Shown here piece after piece: positions 27,027-37,306 of a stretch of 64,000 nucleotides of DNA (positions are counted from its first letter, which is position 1; every line of letters starts with the position of its first letter). Below the pieces are notes generated by a model that saw nothing but the letters and a program-made list of their open reading frames with translations, searched no databases and was not told the DNA's origin. Source of the DNA: Neisseria leonii (GTDB taxonomy: Bacteria > Pseudomonadota > Gammaproteobacteria > Burkholderiales > Neisseriaceae); assembly GCF_028776105.2 (NCBI RefSeq), contig NZ_CP145606.1, positions 558,001 to 622,000 of the forward strand, read 5' to 3'. Both the position numbers and the translations under genes were made by a program.

Positions 27027-28178
27027 TTACAGATGGTGGATGCTGACACCGTCCTGCGCACGGCAGACGAAGATTTCTTCTTTCAAACCCGTCTCAGCCT
27101 GATAATGCGCGGCCAGATGGCTGCGGACGGCTTCCACCATATCATGCGGCACCAATGCCACCACACAGCCGCCGAAGCCGCCGCCCGTCATACGCACGCC
27201 GCCGCGTGTCCCGACAATGTCATTGACCAGCTCGACCAGCGTATCTACTGCGGGGTGGGTAATGTCAAATTCATCACGCATACCGGCATGACTCTCGGCC
27301 ATCAGGCGGCTCAATGCGGCAGTGTCGTTGCGGCGCAGGGCAGCGGCAGCGGCCAGCGTGCGCGTATTTTCTTCAATAATATAGCGTGCGCGGCGCGCGA
27401 CAGTAGGATCCAATCCCGCTTTGCCCGCTTCAAAGGCCGCCAAATCCAAATCTCGTAAAGCAGGCACGCCGAAATGGGCGGCCGCTTCTTCGCATTGGCG
27501 GCGGCGGGTGTTGTATTCGCTGTCCACCAGACCGCGCTTGACGTGCGAGTGGATAATCATCACCGTCAAACCGTCCGGCATCGGAACCGCTTCGCATTCC
27601 AGCGTGCGGCAGTCGATTAAGACGGCATGGCCTGCCTGTCCGCGCGCGCTGACCAGCTGGTCCATGATGCCGCATTGGCAGCCGACAAAACGGTTTTCCG
27701 CATATTGGGCGATTTTCGCCAAATCGGTTTCACTCAATTTCCAGCCGGACAGAGCTTGCAGGGTTCGGGCAACGGCCACTTCCAAAGCCGCCGACGAACT
27801 CAATCCCGCGCCTTGCGGCACATTGCCGCCGACGGCCATATCCAGCCCGTGCGGCAATATGTAGCCGTGTTCTGCCATCGCCCACACCACGCCGCGGATA
27901 TAGTTCGCCCACTGTTTGCTGCTTTTGCCGATTGGCGCGTCCAAATCAAATTCGTCCTGCTCACCGTAATCGGCAGCAAACACGCGCACTTTACCCAAAC
28001 GGTTCGGAGCCGCAACGATATGGGCGGAAAAATCAATCGCGCAGGGCAGCACAAAGCCGTCGTTGTAATCGGTATGCTCGCCGATTAAATTGACCCTGCC
28101 GGGTGCGCGCACGGCAATTTCGGGTTTATTCGCAAACAGCGTTTCAAATCGGGCGGATAAATCGGTTTTTATCGTCAT
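27027..28178 (-). CDS. galK: galactokinase
   Basis: A 383-residue cytosolic GHMP-family kinase that phosphorylates galactose at C1, the first Leloir step. The galactokinase signature GRVNLIGEHTDY is at 27-38 and the ATP loop is GNVPQGAGLSSSAALEVA. The C-terminal motif is RMTGGGFGGCVVAL. The start ATG at 28176-28178 has an AGAGA ribosome site at the right distance; an in-frame TTG two codons earlier is less likely. It is divergent from the small open frame and lysE-type gene, with galT beyond. No galE or galM is seen nearby. Confidence 0.96.
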   Translation of the reverse strand: MTIKTDLSARFETLFANKPEIAVRAPGRVNLIGEHTDYNDGFVLPCAIDFSAHIVAAPNRLGKVRVFAADYGEQDEFDLDAPIGKSSKQWANYIRGVVWAMAEHGYILPHGLDMAVGGNVPQGAGLSSSAALEVAVARTLQALSGWKLSETDLAKIAQYAENRFVGCQCGIMDQLVSARGQAGHAVLIDCRTLECEAVPMPDGLTVMIIHSHVKRGLVDSEYNTRRRQCEEAAAHFGVPALRDLDLAAFEAGKAGLDPTVARRARYIIEENTRTLAAAAALRRNDTAALSRLMAESHAGMRDEFDITHPAVDTLVELVNDIVGTRGGVRMTGGGFGGCVVALVPHDMVEAVRSHLAAHYQAETGLKEEIFVCRAQDGVSIHHL

Positions 28179-28193
28179 ATTCAATTCTCTTTT

Positions 28194-28484
28194 GTGTCAG
28201 GCCGGATGGTTCTGTCAATAAGAAAAGTGTTGGTTATAGAGGTTGACATCGTAAAAGCACAGGCTTACATTATTTTACCGAATAGCCGGAAAATGTTGAG
28301 ATGGAAATTTAATCATGAACAAGAATTAAGCCACTTTCTCAGTTTACTATTAGGTATCAATCATCGTGTTTCCGAATCAGGTATTGTAGATGCCGCTAAG
28401 GATTATTTGGGCATTTACCAATTGAATAATCAGATATGTTTAAACTGGGAAATGACCTTAATGCTGAGTCGGGCAGGAGAATAA
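28194..28484 (+). CDS. small AT-rich hypothetical protein
   Basis: An open frame of up to 96 codons not recognised as any family. The likely product is soluble and mixed alpha/beta, with VIEVDIVKAQAYIILPNS and LSHFLSLLLGINHRV segments. G+C is about 38% by eye, far below its neighbours. The stop precedes the next gene's ATG by one base, and the AGGAGA ribosome site of that gene lies inside its last codons, suggesting coupling. The start is uncertain (28194 or the ATG at 28206). It may be a transferred gene, or only the AT-rich divergent promoter region of galK. Confidence 0.4.
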   Translation: MSGRMVLSIRKVLVIEVDIVKAQAYIILPNSRKMLRWKFNHEQELSHFLSLLLGINHRVSESGIVDAAKDYLGIYQLNNQICLNWEMTLMLSRAGE

Positions 28485-28485
28485 A

Positions 28486-29187
28486 ATGTCTCAGCAAACC
28501 TTATTCACCTATGTCCTGACCTGTATCATCGCCGCCGCCACGCCGGGACCGGGCACAATGAGCGTAGTGGTTTATGCGGCTACCGCCGGTTGGCGCAAAA
28601 CCCTGCCGGTGATTTTCGGTGTGCAGGCAGGTATGCTTGCCATGGCGTTATTGGCTTTGTCCGGCGTTACCGCCGCGCTGCTTGCCTCGCCGCAATGGTT
28701 TGCTGCATTGCAGTATTTCGGCGCGGCCTATATTGCCTGGTTGGGGGTGATGAGCCTTCTGGCCGCACGGCGGGCGGCGTATGTCGAATCTGCCGTGCAG
28801 GACAGGGGAGCTTGGCGCAATTTCCGCCACGGTATGACGGTAACGTTTGCCGGATCGAAAACCCTGCTCTTTTTTACCTCGTTTTTTCCCTTATTCATCG
28901 ACCATACACAGGCAGTGCCGCCGCAAATGGCCGTACTGCTGTTTATTCTGCTGTTTTGTACTTTGGCGGTACATCTGATTTACTGTTTCTGTATGAATAA
29001 AATCAGCCGCATTTTCCGGCAATATAACCGGCAGTTTCACTTCGGGGTCGGTATGGTTTTTCTGCTGATGGCCGTTTATATGGCCGGGAATATTAAGTAC
29101 GGCACCGGCGGCAGGAATTCAGACGGCCTCGCGGTAGTGGGTGTCGGGCAGGGCGGCGAGGCGTCCGGCGGCCTGCTCGGGAGTTAA
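28486..29187 (+). CDS. LysE/RhtB family amino-acid exporter
   Basis: A 233-residue inner-membrane protein with six predicted helices and the family start: [17 protein letters not shown], then [15 protein letters not shown]. Relatives export lysine, homoserine, threonine or similar; the substrate here is unknown. A strong AGGAGA site precedes the ATG. The last 25 residues ([11 protein letters not shown] onward) read through a DUS and the antisense of the galT 3' end and are unlike family members, so the natural stop may have been lost. It overlaps galT tail-to-tail by 69 bases. Confidence 0.85.
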   Translation: MSQQTLFTYVLTCIIAAATPGPGTMSVVVYAATAGWRKTLPVIFGVQAGMLAMALLALSGVTAALLASPQWFAALQYFGAAYIAWLGVMSLLAARRAAYVESAVQDRGAWRNFRHGMTVTFAGSKTLLFFTSFFPLFIDHTQAVPPQMAVLLFILLFCTLAVHLIYCFCMNKISRIFRQYNRQFHFGVGMVFLLMAVYMAGNIKYGTGGRNSDGLAVVGVGQGGEASGGLLGS

Positions 29188-30156
29188 GTCGCGCTGGGCT
29201 TCGGCCAGCATTTCGTAGCCGACCATAAATTTGCGTACGGTGGCCGAGCGCAGCAGGGGCGGGTAGAAATGGGCGTGCAGCTGCCATTCGGGGTGGTTCC
29301 GGCCGTCAAACGGTGCGCCGTGAAAGCCCATCGAGTAGGGGAAGGCCGTCTGAAAAAGATTGTCGTAGCGGGCGGTCAGTTTTTTGAGCGCGGCGGCCAG
29401 ATCGCGGCGTTGCGTGCCGTTTAAATCGGTGATGCGCTGTAAGGGGATTTTGGGCAGCAGCAGGGTTTCAAACGGCCATGCGGCCCAATACGGTACGACG
29501 GCGATCCAATCGTCGGTTTCGACCACCACCCGTTCGCGCCGTGCGGCTTCTTCGGCAGCATAATCGGCGAGCAGGGCGCGGCCGTGGCGTTGGAAATAGG
29601 CCTGTTGGCTCTGATGGGCTTTGGCGGGCAAATCGGGCAGAAAGTCGCCCGCCCAGATTTGGCCGTGCGGGTGCGGATTGGAGCAGCCCATGGCCGCGCC
29701 TTTGTTCTCGAAAATCTGCACCCACGGATATTGCGCGCCCAATTCGCGGCATTGCGCCTGCCACAGTTCAATCAGGGCTTCAATCTGTTCTGCCGCCAGT
29801 TCGGGCAGGGTTTTGCTGTGGTCGGGCGAAAAGCAGATGACGCGGCTGATGCCGCGCACGCTTTGGCTTTGAAACAGCTCGTGGGCGTTTTCCCGATGCG
29901 GCGGCGTATCGGGCAACAGGGCGGAAAAGTCGTTGGTAAACACATACGGGCCGGTATAGGCCGGATTGGATTCGCCGTTGATCCGTGTATTGCCGGGACA
30001 AAGATAGCAGGCGGGATCGTAGGCGGGCGGCTGTGCGGTATCGGCTGTTTCCTGCTGCCCCTGCCAAGGGCGTTTGGCACGGTGCGGCGAAACCAAAACC
30101 CATTGGTCGGCAAGGGGATTGTAACGGCGGTGGGGGTGGTCGGCGGGGTGGAACAT
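29119..30156 (-). CDS. galT: galactose-1-phosphate uridylyltransferase
   Basis: A 345-residue cytosolic enzyme that exchanges UMP between UDP-glucose and galactose 1-phosphate, the second Leloir step. The catalytic His triad motif is in [12 protein letters not shown], and the structural segment [12 protein letters not shown] with its Cys is near the N-terminus. The C-terminus has [17 protein letters not shown]. The start at 30154-30156 ([15 protein letters not shown]) fits the family; the upstream open frame includes a DUS. Its promoter faces away from mglB, so galT and mglBAC form a divergon. Confidence 0.95.
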   Translation of the reverse strand: MFHPADHPHRRYNPLADQWVLVSPHRAKRPWQGQQETADTAQPPAYDPACYLCPGNTRINGESNPAYTGPYVFTNDFSALLPDTPPHRENAHELFQSQSVRGISRVICFSPDHSKTLPELAAEQIEALIELWQAQCRELGAQYPWVQIFENKGAAMGCSNPHPHGQIWAGDFLPDLPAKAHQSQQAYFQRHGRALLADYAAEEAARRERVVVETDDWIAVVPYWAAWPFETLLLPKIPLQRITDLNGTQRRDLAAALKKLTARYDNLFQTAFPYSMGFHGAPFDGRNHPEWQLHAHFYPPLLRSATVRKFMVGYEMLAEAQRDLTPEQAAGRLAALPDTHYREAV

Positions 30157-30234
30157 GGCAGAATCGGGCAGCCGTTCTTGTGCTGCATGGAGGGTTTTCG
30201 GGAAAAACGGCCGTTTCAGACGGCCTTTTGCCGC

Positions 30235-30263
30235 ATTATAGGTCAAGCAGCAGGCAAATTGAA
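30235..30263 (-). promoter_or_regulatory. galT promoter
   Basis: On the minus strand, TATAAT (30235-30240) follows TTCAAT (30258-30263) with a 17-base spacer. A DUS lies between it and the galT start. The AT-rich 30241-30330 segment could also hold an operator, but no clear dyad was identified. Confidence 0.5.
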
Positions 30264-30429
30264 TAAATTTACCGTCAATTGTGTGTCGGGTAATTTACAA
30301 AAGTTTTATTTTGATTCAAACTGCGCGCTGTTTTCAAGGCTGTACGGCAGGAAACGGATTGCCGTTTTTCCGTTGTGCGCCTGATTATTCAGGTGGAATG
30401 AAACCCAAAATAAAACTCAGGAGATGAAT

Positions 30430-31452
30430 ATGAAGTTCAAGAAAACGCTGACAGCTGCCGCATTGGCGGCTGCATTGGGTCTGTCGGCCTGCGGCGGTTC
30501 GGACAAAGCTGCGGCTCCGGCTGCGGAAGGTGTGCCGGCCGTCGGTGTAACCATTTATAAATACGACGACAACTTTATGTCGTTGATGCGCAAAGCACTG
30601 GAAGCGGAATCGGCAGCGAAAAACGACGCGCAATTGTTGCTGAACGATTCGCAAAACAACCAATCGACGCAAAACGACCAAGTTGACGTACTGATTGCCA
30701 AGGGTGTGAAAGCACTGGCCATCAATCTGGTGGATCCCGCTGCGGCCGGTACGGTCATCGACAAAGCCAAAGCCGCAGGTATTCCGGTGGTGTTCTTCAA
30801 TAAAGACCCCGGCGAAGCCGCGCTGGCTTCTTACGACAAAGCCTACTATGTCGGTGCGGATCCCAAGCAGTCCGGCGAAATTCAGGGCGAGCTGATTGCC
30901 AAAATGTGGAAAGAAAATCCGGAATGGGATTTGAATAAAGACGGCGTACTGGATTTTGTTTTGCTCAAAGGCGAACCCGGCCATGCCGATGCCGAAGCGC
31001 GTACCAAATACGTGATTGAAAAACTGAATGCCGACGGTGTGCAGACCAAGCAGCTGCAACTGGATACCGGCATGTGGGACGCAGCCAAAGCCAAAGACGT
31101 GATGCAGGCATGGCTGTCCGGCCCGACCGGCAAACAAATCGAAGTGGTGATTACCAATAACGATGCGATGGCGATGGGTGCGGTTGAGGCCATGAAAGCG
31201 CAGGGTGCGGTACTGCCGACTTTCGGTGTGGACGCTTTGCCCGAAGCGCTGCAAATGATTAAAGCCGATACGCTCAAAGGCACCGTGCTGAACGACGGTG
31301 AGGGACAGGCCAAAGCGGTTTATGCACTGGCAGTGGACTTGGCCAACGGCAAAGACCCGAAAGCCAACACCGCCATCACGCTGGACGGCAACAATATACG
31401 CATTCCGTATGTGGGCGTGGAAAAAGGCAATCTGGATCAATTCCTGAAATAA
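30430..31452 (+). CDS. mglB: galactose/glucose-binding lipoprotein MglB
   Basis: A 340-residue solute-binding protein of the galactose/methyl-galactoside ABC importer. It has a type II signal: [17 protein letters not shown] then LSACGG, with lipobox LSAC and acylated Cys19. The enteric MglB is a free periplasmic protein, so the tether is a difference. The ligand region [13 protein letters not shown] and [10 protein letters not shown] match MglB. The start at 30430 is placed seven bases after CAGGAG; the ATG at 30424 is too close to it. First gene of mglBAC. Confidence 0.94.
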   Translation: MKFKKTLTAAALAAALGLSACGGSDKAAAPAAEGVPAVGVTIYKYDDNFMSLMRKALEAESAAKNDAQLLLNDSQNNQSTQNDQVDVLIAKGVKALAINLVDPAAAGTVIDKAKAAGIPVVFFNKDPGEAALASYDKAYYVGADPKQSGEIQGELIAKMWKENPEWDLNKDGVLDFVLLKGEPGHADAEARTKYVIEKLNADGVQTKQLQLDTGMWDAAKAKDVMQAWLSGPTGKQIEVVITNNDAMAMGAVEAMKAQGAVLPTFGVDALPEALQMIKADTLKGTVLNDGEGQAKAVYALAVDLANGKDPKANTAITLDGNNIRIPYVGVEKGNLDQFLK

Positions 31453-31469
31453 TCCATGCCGATTTTGGA

Positions 31470-31502
31470 AACCGATTGGCCGGTTTGCGGCCGGTCGGTT
31501 TT
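31470..31502 (+). terminator. leaky hairpin between mglB and mglA
   Basis: AACCGATTGGCCGG and CGGCCGGTCGGTT form a stem followed by TTTTCG. Placed between binding-protein and ATPase genes, it probably lowers mglAC relative to mglB, a common arrangement in binding-protein operons. The attenuation role is inference. Confidence 0.55.
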
Positions 31503-31608
31503 CGCTATATGAAATATCCGCCCGCCAACGGCCGTCCGCGGCACCATGCTCCGGCAACCTGTTTTCAGACGGCCTTGCGGCGGGCGGTAACATTCAAGGA
31601 AACGAGTG

Positions 31609-33123
31609 ATGACAGCTGGGTCTTCAACCGACGGCAACATTCTGCTGACTATGACCGATGTCCACAAAGCCTTTCCCGGCGTGAAAGCCTTGGACGGTGT
31701 CAATCTGCAGGTAAAAGCACATTCCGTCCATGCACTGATGGGGGAAAACGGCGCGGGCAAATCTACTCTGCTCAAATGTCTGTTCGGCATTTATGCCAAA
31801 GATTCGGGCAGCATTACCTTTCTGGGCAAGGAAGTCAATTTCAGCAATGCCAAAGAAGCATTGGAAAACGGGATTTCCATGGTTCATCAGGAACTCAATC
31901 TGGTGAAACAGCGCACCGTGATGGACAATCTGTGGCTGGGCCGCTATCCGACCAAAGGCCTGTTTGTCGATCAAAAGAAAATGTACAGCGACACCAAAGC
32001 CATTTTCGACGAATTGGGCATCGACATCGACCCTAAAGAAAAAGTCGCCAAGCTGACGGTATCGGAAATGCAGATGATCGAAATCGCGAAAGCATTTTCA
32101 TACGATGCCAAAATCGTGATTATGGACGAGCCGACTTCGTCTTTATCGGAAAAAGAAGTCAATCATCTGTTCAATATCATTGCCAAGCTGAAAGCGCGCG
32201 GCTGCGGCATCATCTATATTTCGCACAAAATGGAAGAAATTTTCAAAATTTGTGATGAAATTACCATTTTGCGCGACGGAAAATGGATTGACACGGTGGC
32301 CGCCAAAGACACCAATATGGACGAACTGGTGGCAAAAATGGTCGGCCGCAGCCTGACACAGCGTTTCCCCGAAAAGAACAATAAGCCGGGAGAAGTGGTG
32401 TTGCAGGTCCGCCACCTGACGGCCAAGAACCAACCCTCCATTCAGGATGTCGGCTTCGAGCTGCGCAAGGGCGAAGTCTTGGGTATCGGCGGTTTAGTCG
32501 GTGCCAAGCGCACCGACATCGTGGAAACCCTGTTCGGCATCCGCGAACGCAGCGGCGGCGAAATTCTCGTCCACGGCAAAGCCGTTCAAAACAAAACACC
32601 GGTAGAGGCCATTAAAAACGGCTTTGCACTGGTGACGGAAGAGCGGCGCAGCACGGGGATTTTCGGCGGTCTGGACATCAGTTTCAACTCGCTGATTTCC
32701 AATATGCGCCAGTACGAAACCGCAGGCTGGCTCAATACCAAAAGTATGCGCGAAGATACGCAGTGGGTCATCGACTCCATGCGCGTGAAAACGCCCGGCC
32801 AGAAAACCCGCATCGGTACACTTTCCGGCGGCAACCAGCAAAAAGTGATTCTCGGCCGCTGGCTTCTGACCGGCCCGGAAATCCTCATGCTGGACGAACC
32901 GACGCGCGGCATCGATGTGGGTGCCAAATTTGAGATTTACCAACTGATTGCCGATTTGGCCAACCGCGACAAAGCCGTCATCATGATCTCGTCGGAAATG
33001 CCCGAGCTGCTGGGCGTTACCGACCGCATTCTGGTAATGAGTGCCGGCAAAGTGGCCGGTATCGTTGAAACCGCGCAGACCAGTCAGGAAGAAATCCTGC
33101 AACTGTCTGCAAAATATTTATAA
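31609..33123 (+). CDS. mglA: galactose/methyl-galactoside import ATP-binding protein MglA
   Basis: A 504-residue cytoplasmic ATPase with two ABC domains, as in all sugar CUT2 importers. Domain 1: Walker A GENGAGKS, Walker [14 protein letters not shown]. Domain 2: a degenerate Walker A ([10 protein letters not shown]), signature [15 protein letters not shown], Walker [14 protein letters not shown]. The degenerate second site is usual for this family. The start ATG at 31609 follows AAGGAAA; a GTG one codon earlier is possible. It lies between mglB and mglC. Confidence 0.95.
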   Translation: MTAGSSTDGNILLTMTDVHKAFPGVKALDGVNLQVKAHSVHALMGENGAGKSTLLKCLFGIYAKDSGSITFLGKEVNFSNAKEALENGISMVHQELNLVKQRTVMDNLWLGRYPTKGLFVDQKKMYSDTKAIFDELGIDIDPKEKVAKLTVSEMQMIEIAKAFSYDAKIVIMDEPTSSLSEKEVNHLFNIIAKLKARGCGIIYISHKMEEIFKICDEITILRDGKWIDTVAAKDTNMDELVAKMVGRSLTQRFPEKNNKPGEVVLQVRHLTAKNQPSIQDVGFELRKGEVLGIGGLVGAKRTDIVETLFGIRERSGGEILVHGKAVQNKTPVEAIKNGFALVTEERRSTGIFGGLDISFNSLISNMRQYETAGWLNTKSMREDTQWVIDSMRVKTPGQKTRIGTLSGGNQQKVILGRWLLTGPEILMLDEPTRGIDVGAKFEIYQLIADLANRDKAVIMISSEMPELLGVTDRILVMSAGKVAGIVETAQTSQEEILQLSAKYL

Positions 33124-33137
33124 ACGAAGGACAAAAT

Positions 33138-34148
33138 ATGCGTTCTGCCTCTTCCCAAAAAACGCTGAATTTCATGAAAGACTATGCACTGTATTTTGTG
33201 CTGCTGCTGTTGCTGATAGTCATTATTTCGCGCGATACCAGCTTTTTGAGCCTGACCAATTTCAGTAATATCCTGACTCAGTCTTCCGTACGCATCATCA
33301 TCGCGCTCGGCGTGGCCGGCCTGATTGTGACACAAGGCACCGATTTATCGGTCGGCCGTCAGGTCGGCTTGGCGGCGGTCATCTCCGCCACCCTGCTGCA
33401 ATCGATGGGCAATGTAAATAAAGTCTTTCCCGCGCTGGATGTCGTGCCGATTCCGTTTGTGATTCTGCTCGTGTGTGCCATCGGCGCCGTTTTGGGACTG
33501 ATTAACGGCGTGATTGTTACCGTACTGAACGTTACGCCGTTTATCGCCACACTGGGTACCATGCTGGTCATTTACGGTGTCAATTCGCTGTATTACGACT
33601 CGGTCGGTTCCGCACCGATTGCGGGCTTCGATGCCGGCTATTCGGCATTCACCCAAGGCTTTATCGATCTCGGCGGCTTCCGTCTGTCCTACATTACCAT
33701 TTATGCCGCCATCGCCGTGGCACTGGTCTGGGTAATTTGGAATAAAACCCGTTTCGGCAAAAACCTGTTTGCCATCGGCGGCAACCCCGAAGCGGCCAAA
33801 GTATCGGGTGTGAACGTTACGCTCAACCTGTTGGGTATTTATACTTTGTCGGGTATTTTCTATGCTTTCGGCGGCTTTCTCGAAGCAGGGCGCATCGGTT
33901 CGGCCACCAACAACTTGGGCTTTATGTACGAGTTGGACGCCATTGCGGCCTGCGTCATCGGCGGCGTGTCGTTCAGCGGCGGCGTGGGTACCGTTATCGG
34001 CGTGGTCATCGGCGTGATTATTTTCACCCTGATTAACTACGGCCTGAGCTATATCGGCGTCAACCCTTACTGGCAATACATCATCAAGGGCAGCATCATC
34101 GTGCTGGCCGTAGCCATCGACTCACTGAAATACGCCAAGAAAAAATAA
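33138..34148 (+). CDS. mglC: galactose/methyl-galactoside permease MglC
   Basis: A 336-residue inner-membrane permease of the CUT2 (RbsC/MglC) family with about ten helices. Family segments include GVAGLIVTQGTDLSVGRQVG, then INGVIVTVLNVTPFIATLGTM, AIGGNPEAAKVSGVNV and ACVIGGVSFSGGVGT. It starts 14 bases after mglA with an AAGGAC ribosome site and ends the operon at a DUS terminator. With MglA and MglB it imports galactose, which galK and galT next door convert. Confidence 0.95.
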   Translation: MRSASSQKTLNFMKDYALYFVLLLLLIVIISRDTSFLSLTNFSNILTQSSVRIIIALGVAGLIVTQGTDLSVGRQVGLAAVISATLLQSMGNVNKVFPALDVVPIPFVILLVCAIGAVLGLINGVIVTVLNVTPFIATLGTMLVIYGVNSLYYDSVGSAPIAGFDAGYSAFTQGFIDLGGFRLSYITIYAAIAVALVWVIWNKTRFGKNLFAIGGNPEAAKVSGVNVTLNLLGIYTLSGIFYAFGGFLEAGRIGSATNNLGFMYELDAIAACVIGGVSFSGGVGTVIGVVIGVIIFTLINYGLSYIGVNPYWQYIIKGSIIVLAVAIDSLKYAKKK

Positions 34149-34172
34149 CCGCAGCCCTGTGCCTCGGCTGTC

Positions 34173-34213
34173 AGGCCGTCTGAAAACCGCGTCACCTTGT
34201 TTTCAGACGGCCT
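34173..34213 (+). terminator. DUS terminator of mglBAC
   Basis: AGGCCGTCTGAAAACC and GTTTTCAGACGGCCT pair around about 11 bases, 25 bases after the mglC stop. Confidence 0.8.
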
Positions 34214-34391
34214 CAACCGCATTCGGACGGCCATTCTGCACACCTTCCCCAAACCGGGTGTAGGCATCAGTAGTCAGGCTGCAAAAGAGCAGGTAGAATA
34301 GAGTAAATCCACAAACCGCTTTCCGGGAAAAGCTGAAAACGCAGCGCAAACCGTAGCGAGCAATCCACCCAACATCAACCGAGGCCGTGCC

Positions 34392-37220
34392 ATGATGGAC
34401 GAACAACAAAGCTTTTCTTATCTGTTTGGCTCCAACGCTCCCTATATCGAGGAGCTTTATGAGGAGTTTCTCAACGATCCCTATTCGGTAGACGATTACT
34501 GGCGTGCATATTTTACCGACTTGGCCGCCCAGCCCGGTGCCGCCCCGCGCGATGTCGCACACCGGCCGATTCAGGAATCGTTTGCCAATCTGGCCAAATC
34601 CCGTCCTGCACCGGCCGGTGCGGTAGATGAAAACCTGCTCAAAAAACAAGTGGCCGTCCTGCGCCTGATTTCCGCCTACCGCATCCAAGGTTCGACCGCC
34701 GCCGATCTCGACCCGCTCAAACGCAAACCGCCCGTCCACATCGAAGGCCTGGATCCCCGCCATCACGGCCTGTCCGATGCCGATATGGCGGTAAAATTCA
34801 ATGTGGGCGAGGGCGACTTCGGCAGCAGCGAAAAACTGACGCTGGCCGACATTGTAGGCCGTCTGAAACAGACTTACTGCGGCCATATCGGTGTCGAATA
34901 TATGTATATTCCCGACCGTGCCGAACGCCGCTGGATCCGCGATTATTTTGAAAAATCCCTGTCCACTCCGTCTTACAGCGCCGATCAGAAACGCTATATC
35001 CTCAAACAGATGACGGCCACCGAAACACTGGAACGCTATCTGCATACAAAATACGTCGGCCAGAAACGCTTCGGTGTGGAAGGCGGCGAAAGCGCAATTG
35101 TCGGCCTGAACCATCTGATTCAAAATGCCGGCAAAGACGGCGTGGAAGAAGTCATTATCGGCATGGCGCACCGAGGCCGTCTGAATGTGCTGGTCAATAC
35201 GCTGGGCAAACTGCCGCGCGATCTGTTTGCCGAATTTGAAGGCAAGGCCGAAATTACCCTGCCCAGCGGCGATGTCAAATACCACAACGGCTTCTCCTCC
35301 GACATTGCCACACCCAACGGCCCGATGCACGTTACGCTGGCATTCAACCCCTCGCATCTGGAAATCGTCAATGCCGTGGTCGAAGGTTCCACCCGTGCCA
35401 AGCAGCGCCGCCGGGGAGCCAACGCCACCAACGAAGTACTGCCGGTACTGATTCACGGCGACTCGGCATTAATCGGCTTGGGTGTCAATCAGGCCGTCTT
35501 CAATATGTCGCAAACCCGCGGTTACGGCGTGGGCGGCACCATCCACATCGTCATCAACAACCAAATCGGTTTTACTACCTCCGACGTGCGCGATATGCGT
35601 TCCACCCAACACAGCACAGACATTGCCAAAATGGTTGATGCGCCGGTATTCCACATCAACGGCGACGATCCCGAAGCGGTATGTTTTGCTGTCGATGCCG
35701 CACTGGCTTACCGCAAAGAATTTAAAAAAGATGTCGTGATTGATGTCGTCTGCTACCGCAAACTCGGCCATAACGAGGGCGACGATCCCACGCTGACCCA
35801 ACCGATGATGTACAAAGCCGTTGCCAAGCACCCGGGGGCACGCGCCATCTACGCCGAAAAACTGGCAAAAGAAGGCGTAATCAGCGCAGAAGAAGCCGAA
35901 AAATTCATTGCCGACTACCGTGCGGCACTGGATAAGGGCGAGCATGTCGAGCAAACCCGCCTGACCGATTACGAAAGCAAGCACCGCATCAATTGGAGCC
36001 TGTACCAAGGCCAAGACTGGCGCGAAAAAGTGGAAAGCGGCCTGCCCGCGCAGGATATTGCGCGCTTGGCCGATAAATTTACCGCCGTACCGGAAGGTTT
36101 CGCCCTGCACAATACTGCCAAGCGTGTTTTGGAAGGCCGCAAAGCCATGGCGGCAGGCGAACAAGATATGGACTGGGGTATGGCCGAGACGCTGGCTTAT
36201 GCGAGCCTGGTCAGCAACGGAGTCGGTGTACGCATTTCCGGCGAAGATTCCGGACGCGGCACATTCTCCCACCGCCACGCCGTTTTGCACGACCAAAAAC
36301 GCGAAAAATGGGACGACGGCGCCTATATTCCGCTGGAGCACATCAGCGAAGGCCAGGCCCCGTTTGTCGTCATCGATTCGATTCTGAATGAAGAAGCCGT
36401 TATGGCTTACGAATACGGCTTTGCCTGCTCGGCACCCGACAAGCTGACCATCTGGGAAGCCCAGTTCGGCGACTTTGCCAACGGTGCGCAAGTAGCGATT
36501 GACCAGTTCCTCTCATCGGGCGAGACCAAATGGGGACGCCTGTGCGGCCTGACCACCATTCTGCCGCACGGTTACGACGGTCAGGGGCCGGAACACTCTT
36601 CCGCCCGCTTGGAGCGTTGGCTGCAACTGTGTGCCGAACACAATATGCAGATTGTCATGCCGTCTGAAGCCTCGCAAATGTTCCATATCCTGCGCCGTCA
36701 GGCCTTACGCTCCTACCGCAAACCGCTGGTTGTTTTCATGAGCAAACGCCTGCTGCGCTTCAAAGACTCCATGAGTCCGCTGGCCAATTTCCTGGAAGGC
36801 CAGACTTTCCGTCCGGTCATCGGCGACCAATTGGCGCGCGACGATAAAGGCAGCGTAAAACGTGTCATTATGTGTGCAGGCCAAGTGTATTACGATCTGG
36901 CCAAAGCCTGCGAAGAGCGCGGTTTGACCTCGGACATCGCCATCGTCCGCGTGGAACAACTCTACCCGTTCCCCTACACCGAAGCCGAAGCCGCCTTGGC
37001 CGAGTTTCCGAATGCCGCAGAAATCATGTGGGTACAGGAAGAACCGAAAAACCAGGGAGCATGGTATCAAACCCGTCACCGCTTGGAACGTCTGGCGAAA
37101 AACGGGCAGAAAGTACGGTACGCCGGCCGGCCGGCCAGCGCATCACCGGCAGTGGGCTACCTGAGCAAACATGTTGCCCAACTGAAACAGCTGATTGACG
37201 ATGCTTTGGATTTAAATTGA
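34392..37220 (+). CDS. sucA: 2-oxoglutarate dehydrogenase E1 component
   Basis: A 942-residue thiamine-diphosphate enzyme that decarboxylates 2-oxoglutarate and passes the succinyl group to E2 in the TCA cycle. The N-terminus (FLNDPYSVDDYWRAYF) is the E1o E2-binding region. The active-site segments are visible: GMAHRGRLNVLVN, FNPSHLEIVN, and the ThDP/Mg loop VINNQIGFTTSD. Full length for the family. Two tandem ATGs start the gene. It opens the sucA-sucB-lipoprotein-lpdA run. Confidence 0.97.
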   Translation: MMDEQQSFSYLFGSNAPYIEELYEEFLNDPYSVDDYWRAYFTDLAAQPGAAPRDVAHRPIQESFANLAKSRPAPAGAVDENLLKKQVAVLRLISAYRIQGSTAADLDPLKRKPPVHIEGLDPRHHGLSDADMAVKFNVGEGDFGSSEKLTLADIVGRLKQTYCGHIGVEYMYIPDRAERRWIRDYFEKSLSTPSYSADQKRYILKQMTATETLERYLHTKYVGQKRFGVEGGESAIVGLNHLIQNAGKDGVEEVIIGMAHRGRLNVLVNTLGKLPRDLFAEFEGKAEITLPSGDVKYHNGFSSDIATPNGPMHVTLAFNPSHLEIVNAVVEGSTRAKQRRRGANATNEVLPVLIHGDSALIGLGVNQAVFNMSQTRGYGVGGTIHIVINNQIGFTTSDVRDMRSTQHSTDIAKMVDAPVFHINGDDPEAVCFAVDAALAYRKEFKKDVVIDVVCYRKLGHNEGDDPTLTQPMMYKAVAKHPGARAIYAEKLAKEGVISAEEAEKFIADYRAALDKGEHVEQTRLTDYESKHRINWSLYQGQDWREKVESGLPAQDIARLADKFTAVPEGFALHNTAKRVLEGRKAMAAGEQDMDWGMAETLAYASLVSNGVGVRISGEDSGRGTFSHRHAVLHDQKREKWDDGAYIPLEHISEGQAPFVVIDSILNEEAVMAYEYGFACSAPDKLTIWEAQFGDFANGAQVAIDQFLSSGETKWGRLCGLTTILPHGYDGQGPEHSSARLERWLQLCAEHNMQIVMPSEASQMFHILRRQALRSYRKPLVVFMSKRLLRFKDSMSPLANFLEGQTFRPVIGDQLARDDKGSVKRVIMCAGQVYYDLAKACEERGLTSDIAIVRVEQLYPFPYTEAEAALAEFPNAAEIMWVQEEPKNQGAWYQTRHRLERLAKNGQKVRYAGRPASASPAVGYLSKHVAQLKQLIDDALDLN

Positions 37221-37232
37221 AACAACTGAGAT

Positions 37233-37280
37233 ATGCCGTCTGAAAACACTAAGGCCGAACACGCTTTTTCAGACGGCCTG
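37233..37280 (+). repeat. mixed-dialect DUS pair between sucA and sucB
   Basis: ATGCCGTCTGAAAAC (37233 onward, the AT-DUS form) faces TTTTCAGACGGCCT (AG-DUS form). The hairpin may partly reduce transcription into sucB. Confidence 0.6.
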
Positions 37281-37306
37281 ACACTTTCCCACTTGGAGAC
37301 TGCAAG

